Origin: Bacteroidales bacterium
Lineage (GTDB): Bacteria; Bacteroidota; Bacteroidia; Bacteroidales; UBA1556
Reading direction: 5' to 3'
Assembly (NCBI GenBank): GCA_029939445.1
Contig: JAOZSY010000061.1
Span: forward strand, 1-8,590
DNA: 8,590 bases
The notes beneath the pieces are model-generated. The model did not search any database. It worked only from the letters and a program-made list of their open reading frames with translations, and had not been told where the DNA came from. This document shows positions 1-6,288 of this stretch, one piece after another. The stretch's first letter is position 1. The number at the start of each line of letters is the position of its first letter. A program made the translations under genes and the position numbers.

Positions 1-1
1 A

Positions 2-67
2 ATATTAGGTACTGACGAATTACTATTTGAATATTCCAACAGTATTAGATTTATACAGCAAAATTGA
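2..67 (+). CDS. possible C-terminal end of an upstream gene (partial)
   Basis: One plus-strand frame is open from the left edge to a TGA at 65-67 and encodes 21 residues ending in IRFIQQN. Its codons resemble those of the neighbouring genes, and a gene ending here would leave a sensible leader of about 130 nt before the ABC transporter gene. There is no start codon in the window and the piece is too short to assign to a family. It could equally be non-coding sequence that happens to be open, so this is a weak call. Confidence 0.25.
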   Translation: MLGTDELLFEYSNSIRFIQQN

Positions 68-146
68 GAAAAAGCTTCATAAATATTTTAATCTATTTTC
101 ACATAATATTAGCACTATGAGTATCAATCCACTCCACTTTTTGTAT

Positions 147-154
147 TACTTTTG
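147..154 (+). promoter_or_regulatory. candidate Bacteroidota -7 promoter box for the ABC transporter operon
   Basis: TACTTTTG matches the TAnnTTTG -7 consensus of Bacteroidota primary sigma factors. Transcription would start near position 160, giving a leader of about 40 nt before the ATG at 199. No good TTTG -33 box lies at the usual distance upstream; the TTTTTG at 138-143 is too close. Only half of the promoter is therefore recognisable. The same 8-mer precedes purE. Confidence 0.35.
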
Positions 155-198
155 TTTCTATTATTGGATAAAAATAAAATTAAAGATATATACTATTT

Positions 199-2019
199 AT
201 GAAGGATTTTCTAAGATTATTATCATTAGTAAAAGGTTATAAAGCTAATGTAATAATGAATATAACTTTCAATATTACTACTATAATATTTTCCATATTT
301 TCCATTGGAATGATTATTCCATTTCTTAAGTTAATCTTTGGAATGGATACTCTTAAAACAGAAGCTGTAGAATTTGCATTTAATAAAGATGCAATGCTTG
401 ATTATATGTATTATACTATGAGCTCTTCCATCGAAAACTTTGGAACAGAGACTGTTCTATTATATATATCTGGTATTACGGCTCTTTCTTTTCTAATGAA
501 AAACTTATTTCGTTATCTTGCAATGTGGTCCATTGCACCACTTCGTAACGGAATATTAAGAGATTTAAGAAACGCCATATTTAATAAAATACTAATACTT
601 CCTCTATCCTATTTCTCTGAGAAAAGAAAAGGTGATATAATATCGCGAGCGACCAATGATGTACAAGATATAGAATGGACAATTATTGGAACATTAGAAA
701 TAATTTTTCAGCATACAATTACACTTATAGTTTTCATAATTGTACTATTAATGACAAACTATCAGCTTACTTTAATGATGTTTTTAGTAATGCCAATATC
801 AATAGTGATAATTGGTGTGCTAGGAAAAATACTTAGAAAAGAGTCGCTGATAGCACAACAATTAATGGGAACATTATTATCACTATTAGACGAAGGCTTA
901 TCAGGCTTAAGGATTATTAAAGGATTTAATGCTCAGAAAGTAGTTGTAAATAGATTTGAGAAAACCAATAATACTTATATGCAAACTGCAACAACAGTTA
1001 TGCGTAGAGGTGATTTATCAGCACCCATTAGTGAGTTTTTTGGAATGTTGGTAGTTTCCCTAATCCTTTGGTATGGTGGCAAACTAGTACTTGACCCTGG
1101 CAATAGTCTTACTGGCGAAGAATTTATTTTCTTTATACTGCTATTTTCTCAAATGATACCTTCCATAAAAGCTCTTTCTACAGGATATCAGCGTATTCAG
1201 AAAGGTATTGCATCAGCACAACGTATATATAGTTTTCTTGATGCTGATGAAAAGATTTACGAATCAGAAACCGCAATCGATAAGAAAGAGTTCACTCAGG
1301 ATATTAAATTTAATAATGTAAACTTCAAATACGAAGAAGAGCCTGTATTAAAGGATATTAACCTAACTATTCCTAAAGGAAAAATGATTGCACTGGTAGG
1401 TTCATCAGGAGCTGGGAAAACTACTATTGCTGATTTGCTACCACGTTTTTATGATGTAATTGATGGCGGAATTTCCATTGATGGAACAGACATAAGAGAT
1501 ATAAAAATTAGTGAACTTCGTGGTCTTATGGGTATTGTAACCCAAGAGGCGATTCTATTTAATGATACTATAAAGGGAAATATAAAATTTGGCTCCGAAA
1601 TTAAGAGTGATGAGGAAATGATAGAAGCTGCAAAAGCTGCTAATGCTCATAATTTCATTATGGAAATGCCCAAGGCTTATGATACTATTATTGGCGACAG
1701 AGGAGATAAGTTATCAGGTGGTCAGCGACAAAGAGTTACTATTGCTAGAGCAATATTGAAAAATCCTCCAATTCTAATTCTTGATGAAGCTACTTCTGCA
1801 CTTGATACCGAGAGCGAGAAACTAGTACAAGATGCACTTCAGAAACTTATGGCCAATCGCACATCTATTGTTATAGCCCACCGCCTATCTACAATACATA
1901 ATGCTGATCAAATTGTAGTTATGGATAAAGGAATGATTGTACAGCAGGGATTACACTCTGAGCTTATTGATCAAGAGGGAATATATAAGAGATTAAACTT
2001 ACTACAAAAAACGAGTTAA
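199..2019 (+). CDS. MsbA-like ABC exporter, fused permease and ATPase
   Basis: This 606-residue half-transporter would act as a homodimer in the inner membrane, using ATP hydrolysis to move a lipid, lipid-linked glycan or other hydrophobic substrate outward. The N-terminal domain has about six membrane helices (roughly residues 20-44, 88-112, 162-184, 188-210, 277-297 and 308-326), with a longer than usual external loop of about 40 residues after helix 1. The ATPase domain begins near residue 368 and is intact: Walker A GSSGAGKTT (401-409), Q-loop Gln449, signature LSGGQ (505-509), Walker B ILILDE (525-530), D-loop SALD (533-536) and switch His561. Length matches the MsbA/lipid-exporter family of about 580-610 residues. 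The ATG at 199 is chosen because it leaves a short cytoplasmic lead-in before helix 1. The gene heads a four-gene run and its stop is 2 nt from the next start. Substrate cannot be read from sequence; lipid A export is the family default, but Bacteroidota have several paralogues, so no symbol is given. Confidence 0.93.
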   Translation: MKDFLRLLSLVKGYKANVIMNITFNITTIIFSIFSIGMIIPFLKLIFGMDTLKTEAVEFAFNKDAMLDYMYYTMSSSIENFGTETVLLYISGITALSFLMKNLFRYLAMWSIAPLRNGILRDLRNAIFNKILILPLSYFSEKRKGDIISRATNDVQDIEWTIIGTLEIIFQHTITLIVFIIVLLMTNYQLTLMMFLVMPISIVIIGVLGKILRKESLIAQQLMGTLLSLLDEGLSGLRIIKGFNAQKVVVNRFEKTNNTYMQTATTVMRRGDLSAPISEFFGMLVVSLILWYGGKLVLDPGNSLTGEEFIFFILLFSQMIPSIKALSTGYQRIQKGIASAQRIYSFLDADEKIYESETAIDKKEFTQDIKFNNVNFKYEEEPVLKDINLTIPKGKMIALVGSSGAGKTTIADLLPRFYDVIDGGISIDGTDIRDIKISELRGLMGIVTQEAILFNDTIKGNIKFGSEIKSDEEMIEAAKAANAHNFIMEMPKAYDTIIGDRGDKLSGGQRQRVTIARAILKNPPILILDEATSALDTESEKLVQDALQKLMANRTSIVIAHRLSTIHNADQIVVMDKGMIVQQGLHSELIDQEGIYKRLNLLQKTS

Positions 2020-2024
2020 TAATG
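2017..2024 (+). promoter_or_regulatory. stop-start coupling junction TAATAATG
   Basis: The TAA stop of the ABC transporter and the ATG of the LtaS-like gene are separated by two bases. No Shine-Dalgarno sequence precedes this ATG, so ribosomes finishing the first gene probably reinitiate on the second. The identical eight bases recur at 3879-3886. Coupling is inferred from spacing. Confidence 0.5.
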
Positions 2025-3881
2025 GGGAAATATATAATTAAGAATATCCTTAAGCAATACCTTCTTTTCCTGTTTATTACAGAATTATTTAGGACATTAT
2101 TCTTCCTCTTTTATTTTGATAAAAGTAGTGTTGCTGGTATTGGTGAGGTGCTAAACGCATATTTTTATGGATTTATGCTAGATAATTCATCAGTGAATTA
2201 CCTACTGATAATTCCATTCTTTTTGTACTTTTTGTATTCAATATTTTCTTCTAATATATTTTTAATTATAAACAAACATTATACAAACTTTATTATTGCT
2301 CTACTAGTTTTCATAGATTTAGCTAATATTTCTATTTATAACGAATGGGGAATAAAGCTAAATTCTAAAGCATTTGCATATCTAGGAAATCTTGATGAAG
2401 CCTATCATTCTGCAAGGACGTCAGTCTTAATTGGTGGATTATTAGCTTTTATTATTTTATCGTACTTATTAATAAAACTAAGCAATAGGTTTTTATGGAA
2501 AGATATTCCACAGCCAAAGCGCAATAATGTATTCTCTGTATTATGGTTTATTATTGCCCCATTGCTTATATTTGGCTCAATGCGTGGCAGTTTACAACAA
2601 ATTCCAATTTCACAAAGTCAGTCGTATCATTCAAAAATAAATTTTATAAACCAAGCTAGTGTAAACACACCATGGAACTTTTTTCATAGCATATTGGCAA
2701 ATAAAAGATATATGGCTTCAAACCCGTATGTAAACTTTAGTTTAGAAGAATCTCACAAAGAAGTTGATAAACTTTATGATTATAAAAGAGAAAAAGGTAT
2801 TAATGTTTTAACCAATAAAAAGCCAAATATAGTTTTTGTATTTTTAGAAAGTTGGTCAGCAGATTTCATAGATGAATTAGGAGGTGAAATGCATGTTACG
2901 CCGCATTTTTCTGAAATGGCAAGCGAAGGAATACTCTTTACAGAGCATTATGCCTCAGGCACTCTTTCGCATCAAGGAATTTCATCTACTTTTAGCGCAT
3001 TCCCCTCTACTCCATTTACTTATATTATTGAATTACCATCAAAGTATAATAATCTAAACTGCTTTCCTAAAGACTTGCAAAAACAAGGTTATAATACCTC
3101 ATTTCATTTTGGAGGCCAACTAAACTATGGTAATATAAAAGCTTATATCTATTTTAATCAATTTGATGAAATAATTGAAGGGAAAGATTTTGATAAAAAT
3201 ATACCTTCAGGCAAACTTGGTCATCACGATCAGTTTCTTTGGGATAGAGTACTGAAGGATATTGATGATTATCCTGAGCCATTTTTTGCTGCAGCTTTTA
3301 CAGGAAGCACCCATTCTCCTTATGATATGCCTGTTAATGATTTTAAAACTTTCGACAGCAGATACGATAAATTATTAAATTCAATGTATTATGCCGACAG
3401 CTGCATTGCCGATTTTATAACTAAGGCAAAAGAAAAACCGTGGTATGATAATACATTATTTGTTTTTGTAGCAGACCATTCACATCCTTCTCCATTTAAG
3501 CATCCATTTTACTCTAAGGAAGTACGTAAAATTCCACTTCTTTTTTATGGAAATGTTTTGAAAGAAGAATATAGAGGAGTGCAAATTGACAAAATTATGT
3601 CGCAAACAGATATTGCAGCAACACTTCTAACTCTATTGGATATGCCATCTAGCAAATATCATTGGAGTAGAGACGTATTTAATCCTAACACTCCCAATTT
3701 TGCTTATTTTGGCTTAAATAATGGATATGGAATTGTTACTCCCAAAGGATATTATACCGACGTAATGGGTTTTGATAAAATAAGAAATTATGGATTTGAC
3801 AGTCCTCAAGATAGCATAGCAATTAGAAGATTAGGTGAATCATACGTTAAAGTTCTTTTTCAAGAATATCTAGACTACTAA
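2022..3881 (+). CDS. LtaS-like membrane sulfatase/phosphotransferase family protein
   Basis: This 619-residue inner-membrane enzyme belongs to the alkaline-phosphatase superfamily, in the branch with lipoteichoic acid synthase and phosphoethanolamine transferases. About five membrane helices (roughly residues 10-31, 57-78, 84-106, 134-153 and 170-187) are followed by a linker and, from about residue 268, an extracytoplasmic sulfatase-fold domain. Visible active-site elements are metal ligand Glu276 in LESWS, the nucleophile region ASGTLSHQG (311-319), His431 in GSTHSPY, and the metal pair Asp485-His486 in ADHSH. The nucleophile, Thr in LtaS and MCR/EptA enzymes, aligns best with Ser316, with Thr314 two residues earlier as the alternative. 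Gram-negative Bacteroidota lack lipoteichoic acid, so the product is probably a phospho-substituted glycan, lipid or periplasmic polymer; that is inference. It lies between the exporter and a membrane methyltransferase, with 2-nt gaps on both sides, which points to a shared envelope role. Family is certain, substrate unknown. Confidence 0.9.
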   Translation: MGKYIIKNILKQYLLFLFITELFRTLFFLFYFDKSSVAGIGEVLNAYFYGFMLDNSSVNYLLIIPFFLYFLYSIFSSNIFLIINKHYTNFIIALLVFIDLANISIYNEWGIKLNSKAFAYLGNLDEAYHSARTSVLIGGLLAFIILSYLLIKLSNRFLWKDIPQPKRNNVFSVLWFIIAPLLIFGSMRGSLQQIPISQSQSYHSKINFINQASVNTPWNFFHSILANKRYMASNPYVNFSLEESHKEVDKLYDYKREKGINVLTNKKPNIVFVFLESWSADFIDELGGEMHVTPHFSEMASEGILFTEHYASGTLSHQGISSTFSAFPSTPFTYIIELPSKYNNLNCFPKDLQKQGYNTSFHFGGQLNYGNIKAYIYFNQFDEIIEGKDFDKNIPSGKLGHHDQFLWDRVLKDIDDYPEPFFAAAFTGSTHSPYDMPVNDFKTFDSRYDKLLNSMYYADSCIADFITKAKEKPWYDNTLFVFVADHSHPSPFKHPFYSKEVRKIPLLFYGNVLKEEYRGVQIDKIMSQTDIAATLLTLLDMPSSKYHWSRDVFNPNTPNFAYFGLNNGYGIVTPKGYYTDVMGFDKIRNYGFDSPQDSIAIRRLGESYVKVLFQEYLDY

Positions 3882-3886
3882 TAATG
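3879..3886 (+). promoter_or_regulatory. second stop-start coupling junction TAATAATG
   Basis: This has the same arrangement and the same eight bases as at 2017-2024: a TAA stop, two bases, then the ATG of the methyltransferase-like gene. It supports one cotranslated unit for the first three genes. Confidence 0.5.
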
Positions 3887-4336
3887 GAATTATCTAATAA
3901 GCAGAAGATTATAAATACTATTCTTACGATAATTCAATATCTTGGGTTTGCAATTTTCTTATATTTATCGCCATGGAAGGCTGATGGATTCATTTTACAA
4001 ATAATTGAATTATTAGGAATAGTTCTTGCAATTTGGGCAGTGATGATAATGAATCAAAGTAAAATAAATATTGCACCACAGCCCCTTAAAAATTCGGTAT
4101 TAGTAACCAATGGACCTTATTCTATAATTCGCCATCCGATGTATGCATCCATAATTATTGCTATCACTCCATTGATAATAAGCCATTGGGATATTTATAG
4201 ATTCGCATTTCTAATGTTTCTATACCTAAATCTAATATTTAAACTACTATTTGAAGAGACTCTTCTTCTATCCTATTTTAGAGGCTATAAATTATATATG
4301 AAAAATAGTTGGAGAATAATCCCTGGAGTTTTCTAA
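3884..4336 (+). CDS. ICMT/PEMT-like integral membrane methyltransferase family protein
   Basis: This is a 150-residue, very hydrophobic protein with about four membrane segments (roughly residues 11-29, 37-56, 86-100 and 104-123). The C-terminal half carries the hallmark of the isoprenylcysteine carboxyl methyltransferase and phospholipid methyltransferase superfamily: GPYSIIRHPMY at 77-87, then Glu124-Glu125, and an aromatic, basic tail with Pro147 near the end. In this superfamily the RHPxY segment and the paired Glu help bind S-adenosylmethionine at the membrane face. Bacteria do not prenylate proteins as eukaryotes do, so the true substrate of such small proteins is usually unknown; a lipid, quinone-like molecule or envelope thiol is possible. 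Its start is 2 nt after the LtaS-like stop, so it is probably translated by coupling, and the next gene begins 11 nt after it. The length of 150 residues is at the short end for the family but covers the whole core motif. Confidence 0.8.
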   Translation: MELSNKQKIINTILTIIQYLGFAIFLYLSPWKADGFILQIIELLGIVLAIWAVMIMNQSKINIAPQPLKNSVLVTNGPYSIIRHPMYASIIIAITPLIISHWDIYRFAFLMFLYLNLIFKLLFEETLLLSYFRGYKLYMKNSWRIIPGVF

Positions 4337-4347
4337 AATTACTGCTT

Positions 4348-4908
4348 ATGAACCTTATCTGTGATAATAATTTCAAGAATATAGATTTTAACAAACTAGA
4401 ATTTGCTGAATATGAAGATTGTAGTTTCACAAATTGTAATTTTGCAAATAGCAACTTATCACAATTTATTTTTATCAATTGCAGCTTCAAACAATGTGAT
4501 TTAAGCAATAGTAAAATTGATCAAACTAGCTTTCAAGATATTGAATTTAAGGATTGTAAGCTAATTGGTTTATCTTTTGACACATGCAAATCTTTCCTGC
4601 TATCATTCTCCTTCACAAATAGCAATTTGAGCTTTTGTACATTTCAGAAACTTAAACTTCCAAAAACTAAATTTATAGATTGCAATATGACAGAATGCGA
4701 TTTTTACGACTGTAATCTTAAAGAAAGTATAATGGATAATTGTGATATTAAGGGAGTTATATTCGAAAGTACAAACTTATTTAAAGCTGATTTGCGGAAC
4801 TCCTATAATCTGCTAATTGATATTAGAAATAATAATATAAACAAAGCAAAATTTAATAATTCACAAGCAAGCGGTTTACTAGCTGCCTGGGAAGTAGAAT
4901 TATCATAA
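4348..4908 (+). CDS. Qnr-like pentapeptide-repeat protein
   Basis: This 186-residue protein consists almost wholly of pentapeptide repeats of the A(D/N)LxX type, which fold into a right-handed quadrilateral beta-helix. Phe, Leu, Ile or Met sits at every fifth position: 27, 32, 37 and so on to 77, then, after a two-residue register shift, 89, 94, 99 and on to 169. Cys or Ser often occupies the inward position two residues before. The segment FTNSNLS (89-95) and the C-terminal DIR...QASGLL (158-178) resemble QnrB (ITNTNLS; DIR...QASLL), the family that mimics DNA and protects gyrase from quinolones; MfpA, McbG and AlbG are relatives. It is shorter than plasmid Qnr (about 214-218), with no obvious long loops. 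The ATG at 4348 is preferred over a TTG at 4309, which would overlap the methyltransferase gene. It is the last gene of the four-gene run. Gyrase protection is not shown; chromosomal homologues may have other roles. Confidence 0.85.
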   Translation: MNLICDNNFKNIDFNKLEFAEYEDCSFTNCNFANSNLSQFIFINCSFKQCDLSNSKIDQTSFQDIEFKDCKLIGLSFDTCKSFLLSFSFTNSNLSFCTFQKLKLPKTKFIDCNMTECDFYDCNLKESIMDNCDIKGVIFESTNLFKADLRNSYNLLIDIRNNNINKAKFNNSQASGLLAAWEVELS

Positions 4909-4946
4909 AGAGTATATTTTGGTTTTAAATCAAAGCTATAATTCAC

Positions 4947-4954
4947 TACTTTTG
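4947..4954 (+). promoter_or_regulatory. candidate -7 promoter box for purE
   Basis: TACTTTTG is a perfect TAnnTTTG box. Predicted initiation near 4960 would leave a leader of about 24 nt before the ATG at 4984. A TTTG at 4918-4921 could be the -33 element, but it is 25 nt away, longer than the usual 17-23. It suggests that purE is transcribed independently of the upstream operon. Confidence 0.5.
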
Positions 4955-4983
4955 CCTAAACAAAATAGAAAAACAGCAAACCT

Positions 4984-5490
4984 ATGAACCCAATAGTAAG
5001 TATAATAATGGGAAGCACATCAGACCTTCCGGTAATGGAAAAGGCTGCTGCTTTTTTTGAGTCAATGGAGATTCCTTTCGAGATGAATGCTCTATCAGCA
5101 CATCGCACACCTGCAGAAGTTGAAAAATTTGCTAGCGAAGCTGCGGGCAGAGGTATTAAAGTTATTATTGCTGGTGCAGGAATGGCTGCTCACTTACCAG
5201 GTGTTATTGCTGCCATGACTCCACTACCAATTATTGGTGTTCCCATAAAGGCTAGTCTTGATGGAATGGATGCACTTTTAGCAATTGTACAAATGCCTCC
5301 TGGTATTCCTGTAGCTACTGTAGCTATTAATGGAGCTCTTAATGCTGCAATATTATCTACTCAGATGATGGCGACAAATGATAAAGAACTATTTGCTAAA
5401 ACAGTAAAATATAAAGAAGAACTAAAAGGTAAGATTGTGAAAGCTAATGAAGAGCTTTCTAAGATTACATACTCATATAAAACAAATTAG
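4984..5490 (+). CDS. purE: N5-carboxyaminoimidazole ribonucleotide mutase PurE (class I)
   Basis: This 168-residue cytoplasmic enzyme converts N5-CAIR to CAIR in de novo purine synthesis, working as an octamer in known family members. The family signatures are complete: the phosphate-binding start GSTSDLPVM (10-18), SAHRTP (38-43) with catalytic His40, AGAGMAAHLPG (63-73) with His70, and the C-terminal IVQMPPGIPVATVAING run (101-117). The AAHLPG segment marks class I (mutase) rather than the class II AIR carboxylases of some animals and spirochaetes. A class I enzyme implies a PurK partner elsewhere in the genome. Length matches the 160-170 residues usual for the family. The ATG at 4984 gives only three residues before the first beta strand, as expected. 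It sits alone, with a candidate promoter upstream and a strong hairpin downstream, consistent with a monocistronic unit. Confidence 0.97.
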   Translation: MNPIVSIIMGSTSDLPVMEKAAAFFESMEIPFEMNALSAHRTPAEVEKFASEAAGRGIKVIIAGAGMAAHLPGVIAAMTPLPIIGVPIKASLDGMDALLAIVQMPPGIPVATVAINGALNAAILSTQMMATNDKELFAKTVKYKEELKGKIVKANEELSKITYSYKTN

Positions 5491-5498
5491 AACAAAAG

Positions 5499-5532
5499 TA
5501 TAAGACTATGAAAGAGAATTTATAGTCTTATA
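5499..5532 (+). terminator. 14-bp stem hairpin after purE
   Basis: An inverted repeat has arms at 5499-5512 and 5519-5532, pairing over 14 positions with one G-U pair around the 6-nt loop AGAGAA. It starts 9 nt after the purE stop codon and ends 20 nt before the next ATG. It is the strongest hairpin I noticed in the window. No clean U-tract follows, so it could be a terminator without a U-tract, an mRNA-stabilising 3' end for purE, or a structure in the leader of the Fe-S gene. A terminator is the simplest reading of its position. Confidence 0.5.
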
Positions 5533-5552
5533 TATCTACTACTCACAATACA

Positions 5553-6278
5553 ATGGAAATAGAATTATTCATACCATGTTTTATAGATCAACTTTATCCT
5601 GATACTGGATTTAATCTAGTAAAAGTATTGGAGAAACTTGATATAAAAGTTTTTTATAATTCCAAACAAACTTGCTGTGGGCAAATGGCTTTTAATAGTG
5701 GTCATTGGGACGAAGCTAGGGAATTAGGTGAAAAATTTATCAATGATTTTGATACTGGTAGAATAATTGTTGGGCCTAGTGCCTCATGTACTAGTATGGT
5801 GAAAAATCAATATACTAAATTATTCCACAATAGCTCTTTACATAATAAGCATAATGACATAAAGAAGAATATATTTGAAATATCTGATTTTCTTGTAAAT
5901 CATTTAAATGTTACTGATTTAGGTGCTAGTTTTCCACATAAAGTTACTGTACATGATAGCTGCTCCGCAAAACGTGAATATGGTCTAACTCATGAAGTTA
6001 GAACACTCTTGAGCAAAGTTAAAGACATTGAGATTGTTGAGATGGATGAAAGCGATACTTGCTGTGGATTTGGTGGAACATTCTCCGTAAAGCACGAGGC
6101 TATTTCTAGCTCAATGACCGAAAGAAAAGTGAAAAATGCACTTGCAACTGGTGCTGAATATATTGTTAGCACAGAGTCGTCTTGCCTAATGAATATAGAA
6201 TCGTATATTAAGAAACATAAGTTGCCAATCAAAACTATACATATAATTGATATTTTGGCATCAGGCTGGGAATTATAG
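5553..6278 (+). CDS. LutA-type (Fe-S)-binding protein with two CCG domains
   Basis: This 241-residue cytoplasmic protein of the LutA/YkgE family, also related to GlpC and heterodisulfide reductase subunit B, is built from two cysteine-rich CCG domains. The first has Cys9, Cys41-Cys42 in TCCGQ and Cys79; the second has HDSC (134-137), Cys170-Cys171 in TCCGFGG and Cys211. These Cys sets are the expected ligands of an unusual Fe-S cluster. In Bacillus, LutA works with LutB and LutC to oxidise L-lactate to pyruvate. Length fits LutA (about 238-245). Here no lutB or lutC follows; the next gene is ribF, 10 nt downstream, so the lut partners are either elsewhere or absent. The ATG at 5553 puts the first Cys motif at residue 9, as in the family. 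All core cysteines are present, so the protein looks functional. Its true electron-transfer partner is unknown. Confidence 0.9.
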   Translation: MEIELFIPCFIDQLYPDTGFNLVKVLEKLDIKVFYNSKQTCCGQMAFNSGHWDEARELGEKFINDFDTGRIIVGPSASCTSMVKNQYTKLFHNSSLHNKHNDIKKNIFEISDFLVNHLNVTDLGASFPHKVTVHDSCSAKREYGLTHEVRTLLSKVKDIEIVEMDESDTCCGFGGTFSVKHEAISSSMTERKVKNALATGAEYIVSTESSCLMNIESYIKKHKLPIKTIHIIDILASGWEL

Positions 6279-6288
6279 AATTATTTTT

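Noticed and set aside
27..242. Plus-strand 71-codon open frame with TTG start over the leader
   Set aside because: It overlaps the well-supported ABC transporter start by 44 nt in another frame, has a biased Ile/Lys/Tyr/Phe composition typical of translated A/T-rich leader, and shows no family motif.
2964..2972. LtaS-like gene as an inactive relic because of the missing catalytic Thr
   Set aside because: All metal ligands are intact and Ser can replace Thr as a nucleophile in this superfamily, so loss of function is not supported.
4309..4347. TTG start extending the pentapeptide gene upstream
   Set aside because: The 13 added residues are translated from the 3' end of the methyltransferase gene and lack pentapeptide periodicity; the ATG at 4348 fits better.
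4278..4508. Minus-strand open frame opposite the pentapeptide gene
   Set aside because: It is a mirror of the repeat periodicity of the plus-strand gene (Leu/Lys/Ser-rich), with no independent support.
4918..4934. Seven-pair hairpin after the pentapeptide gene as a terminator
   Set aside because: The stem is almost all A/T with one G-U pair and a 3-nt loop, it overlaps a possible -33 element of purE, and no U-tract follows.
5990..6232. Minus-strand open frame inside the LutA-like gene
   Set aside because: It lies wholly opposite a gene with intact catalytic motifs and has no recognisable domain.
6247..6288. TTG start extending ribF upstream
   Set aside because: It lies inside the LutA-like coding region and adds residues not found in RibF; the ATG at 6289 places the GTFDGVHLGH motif at the normal distance.
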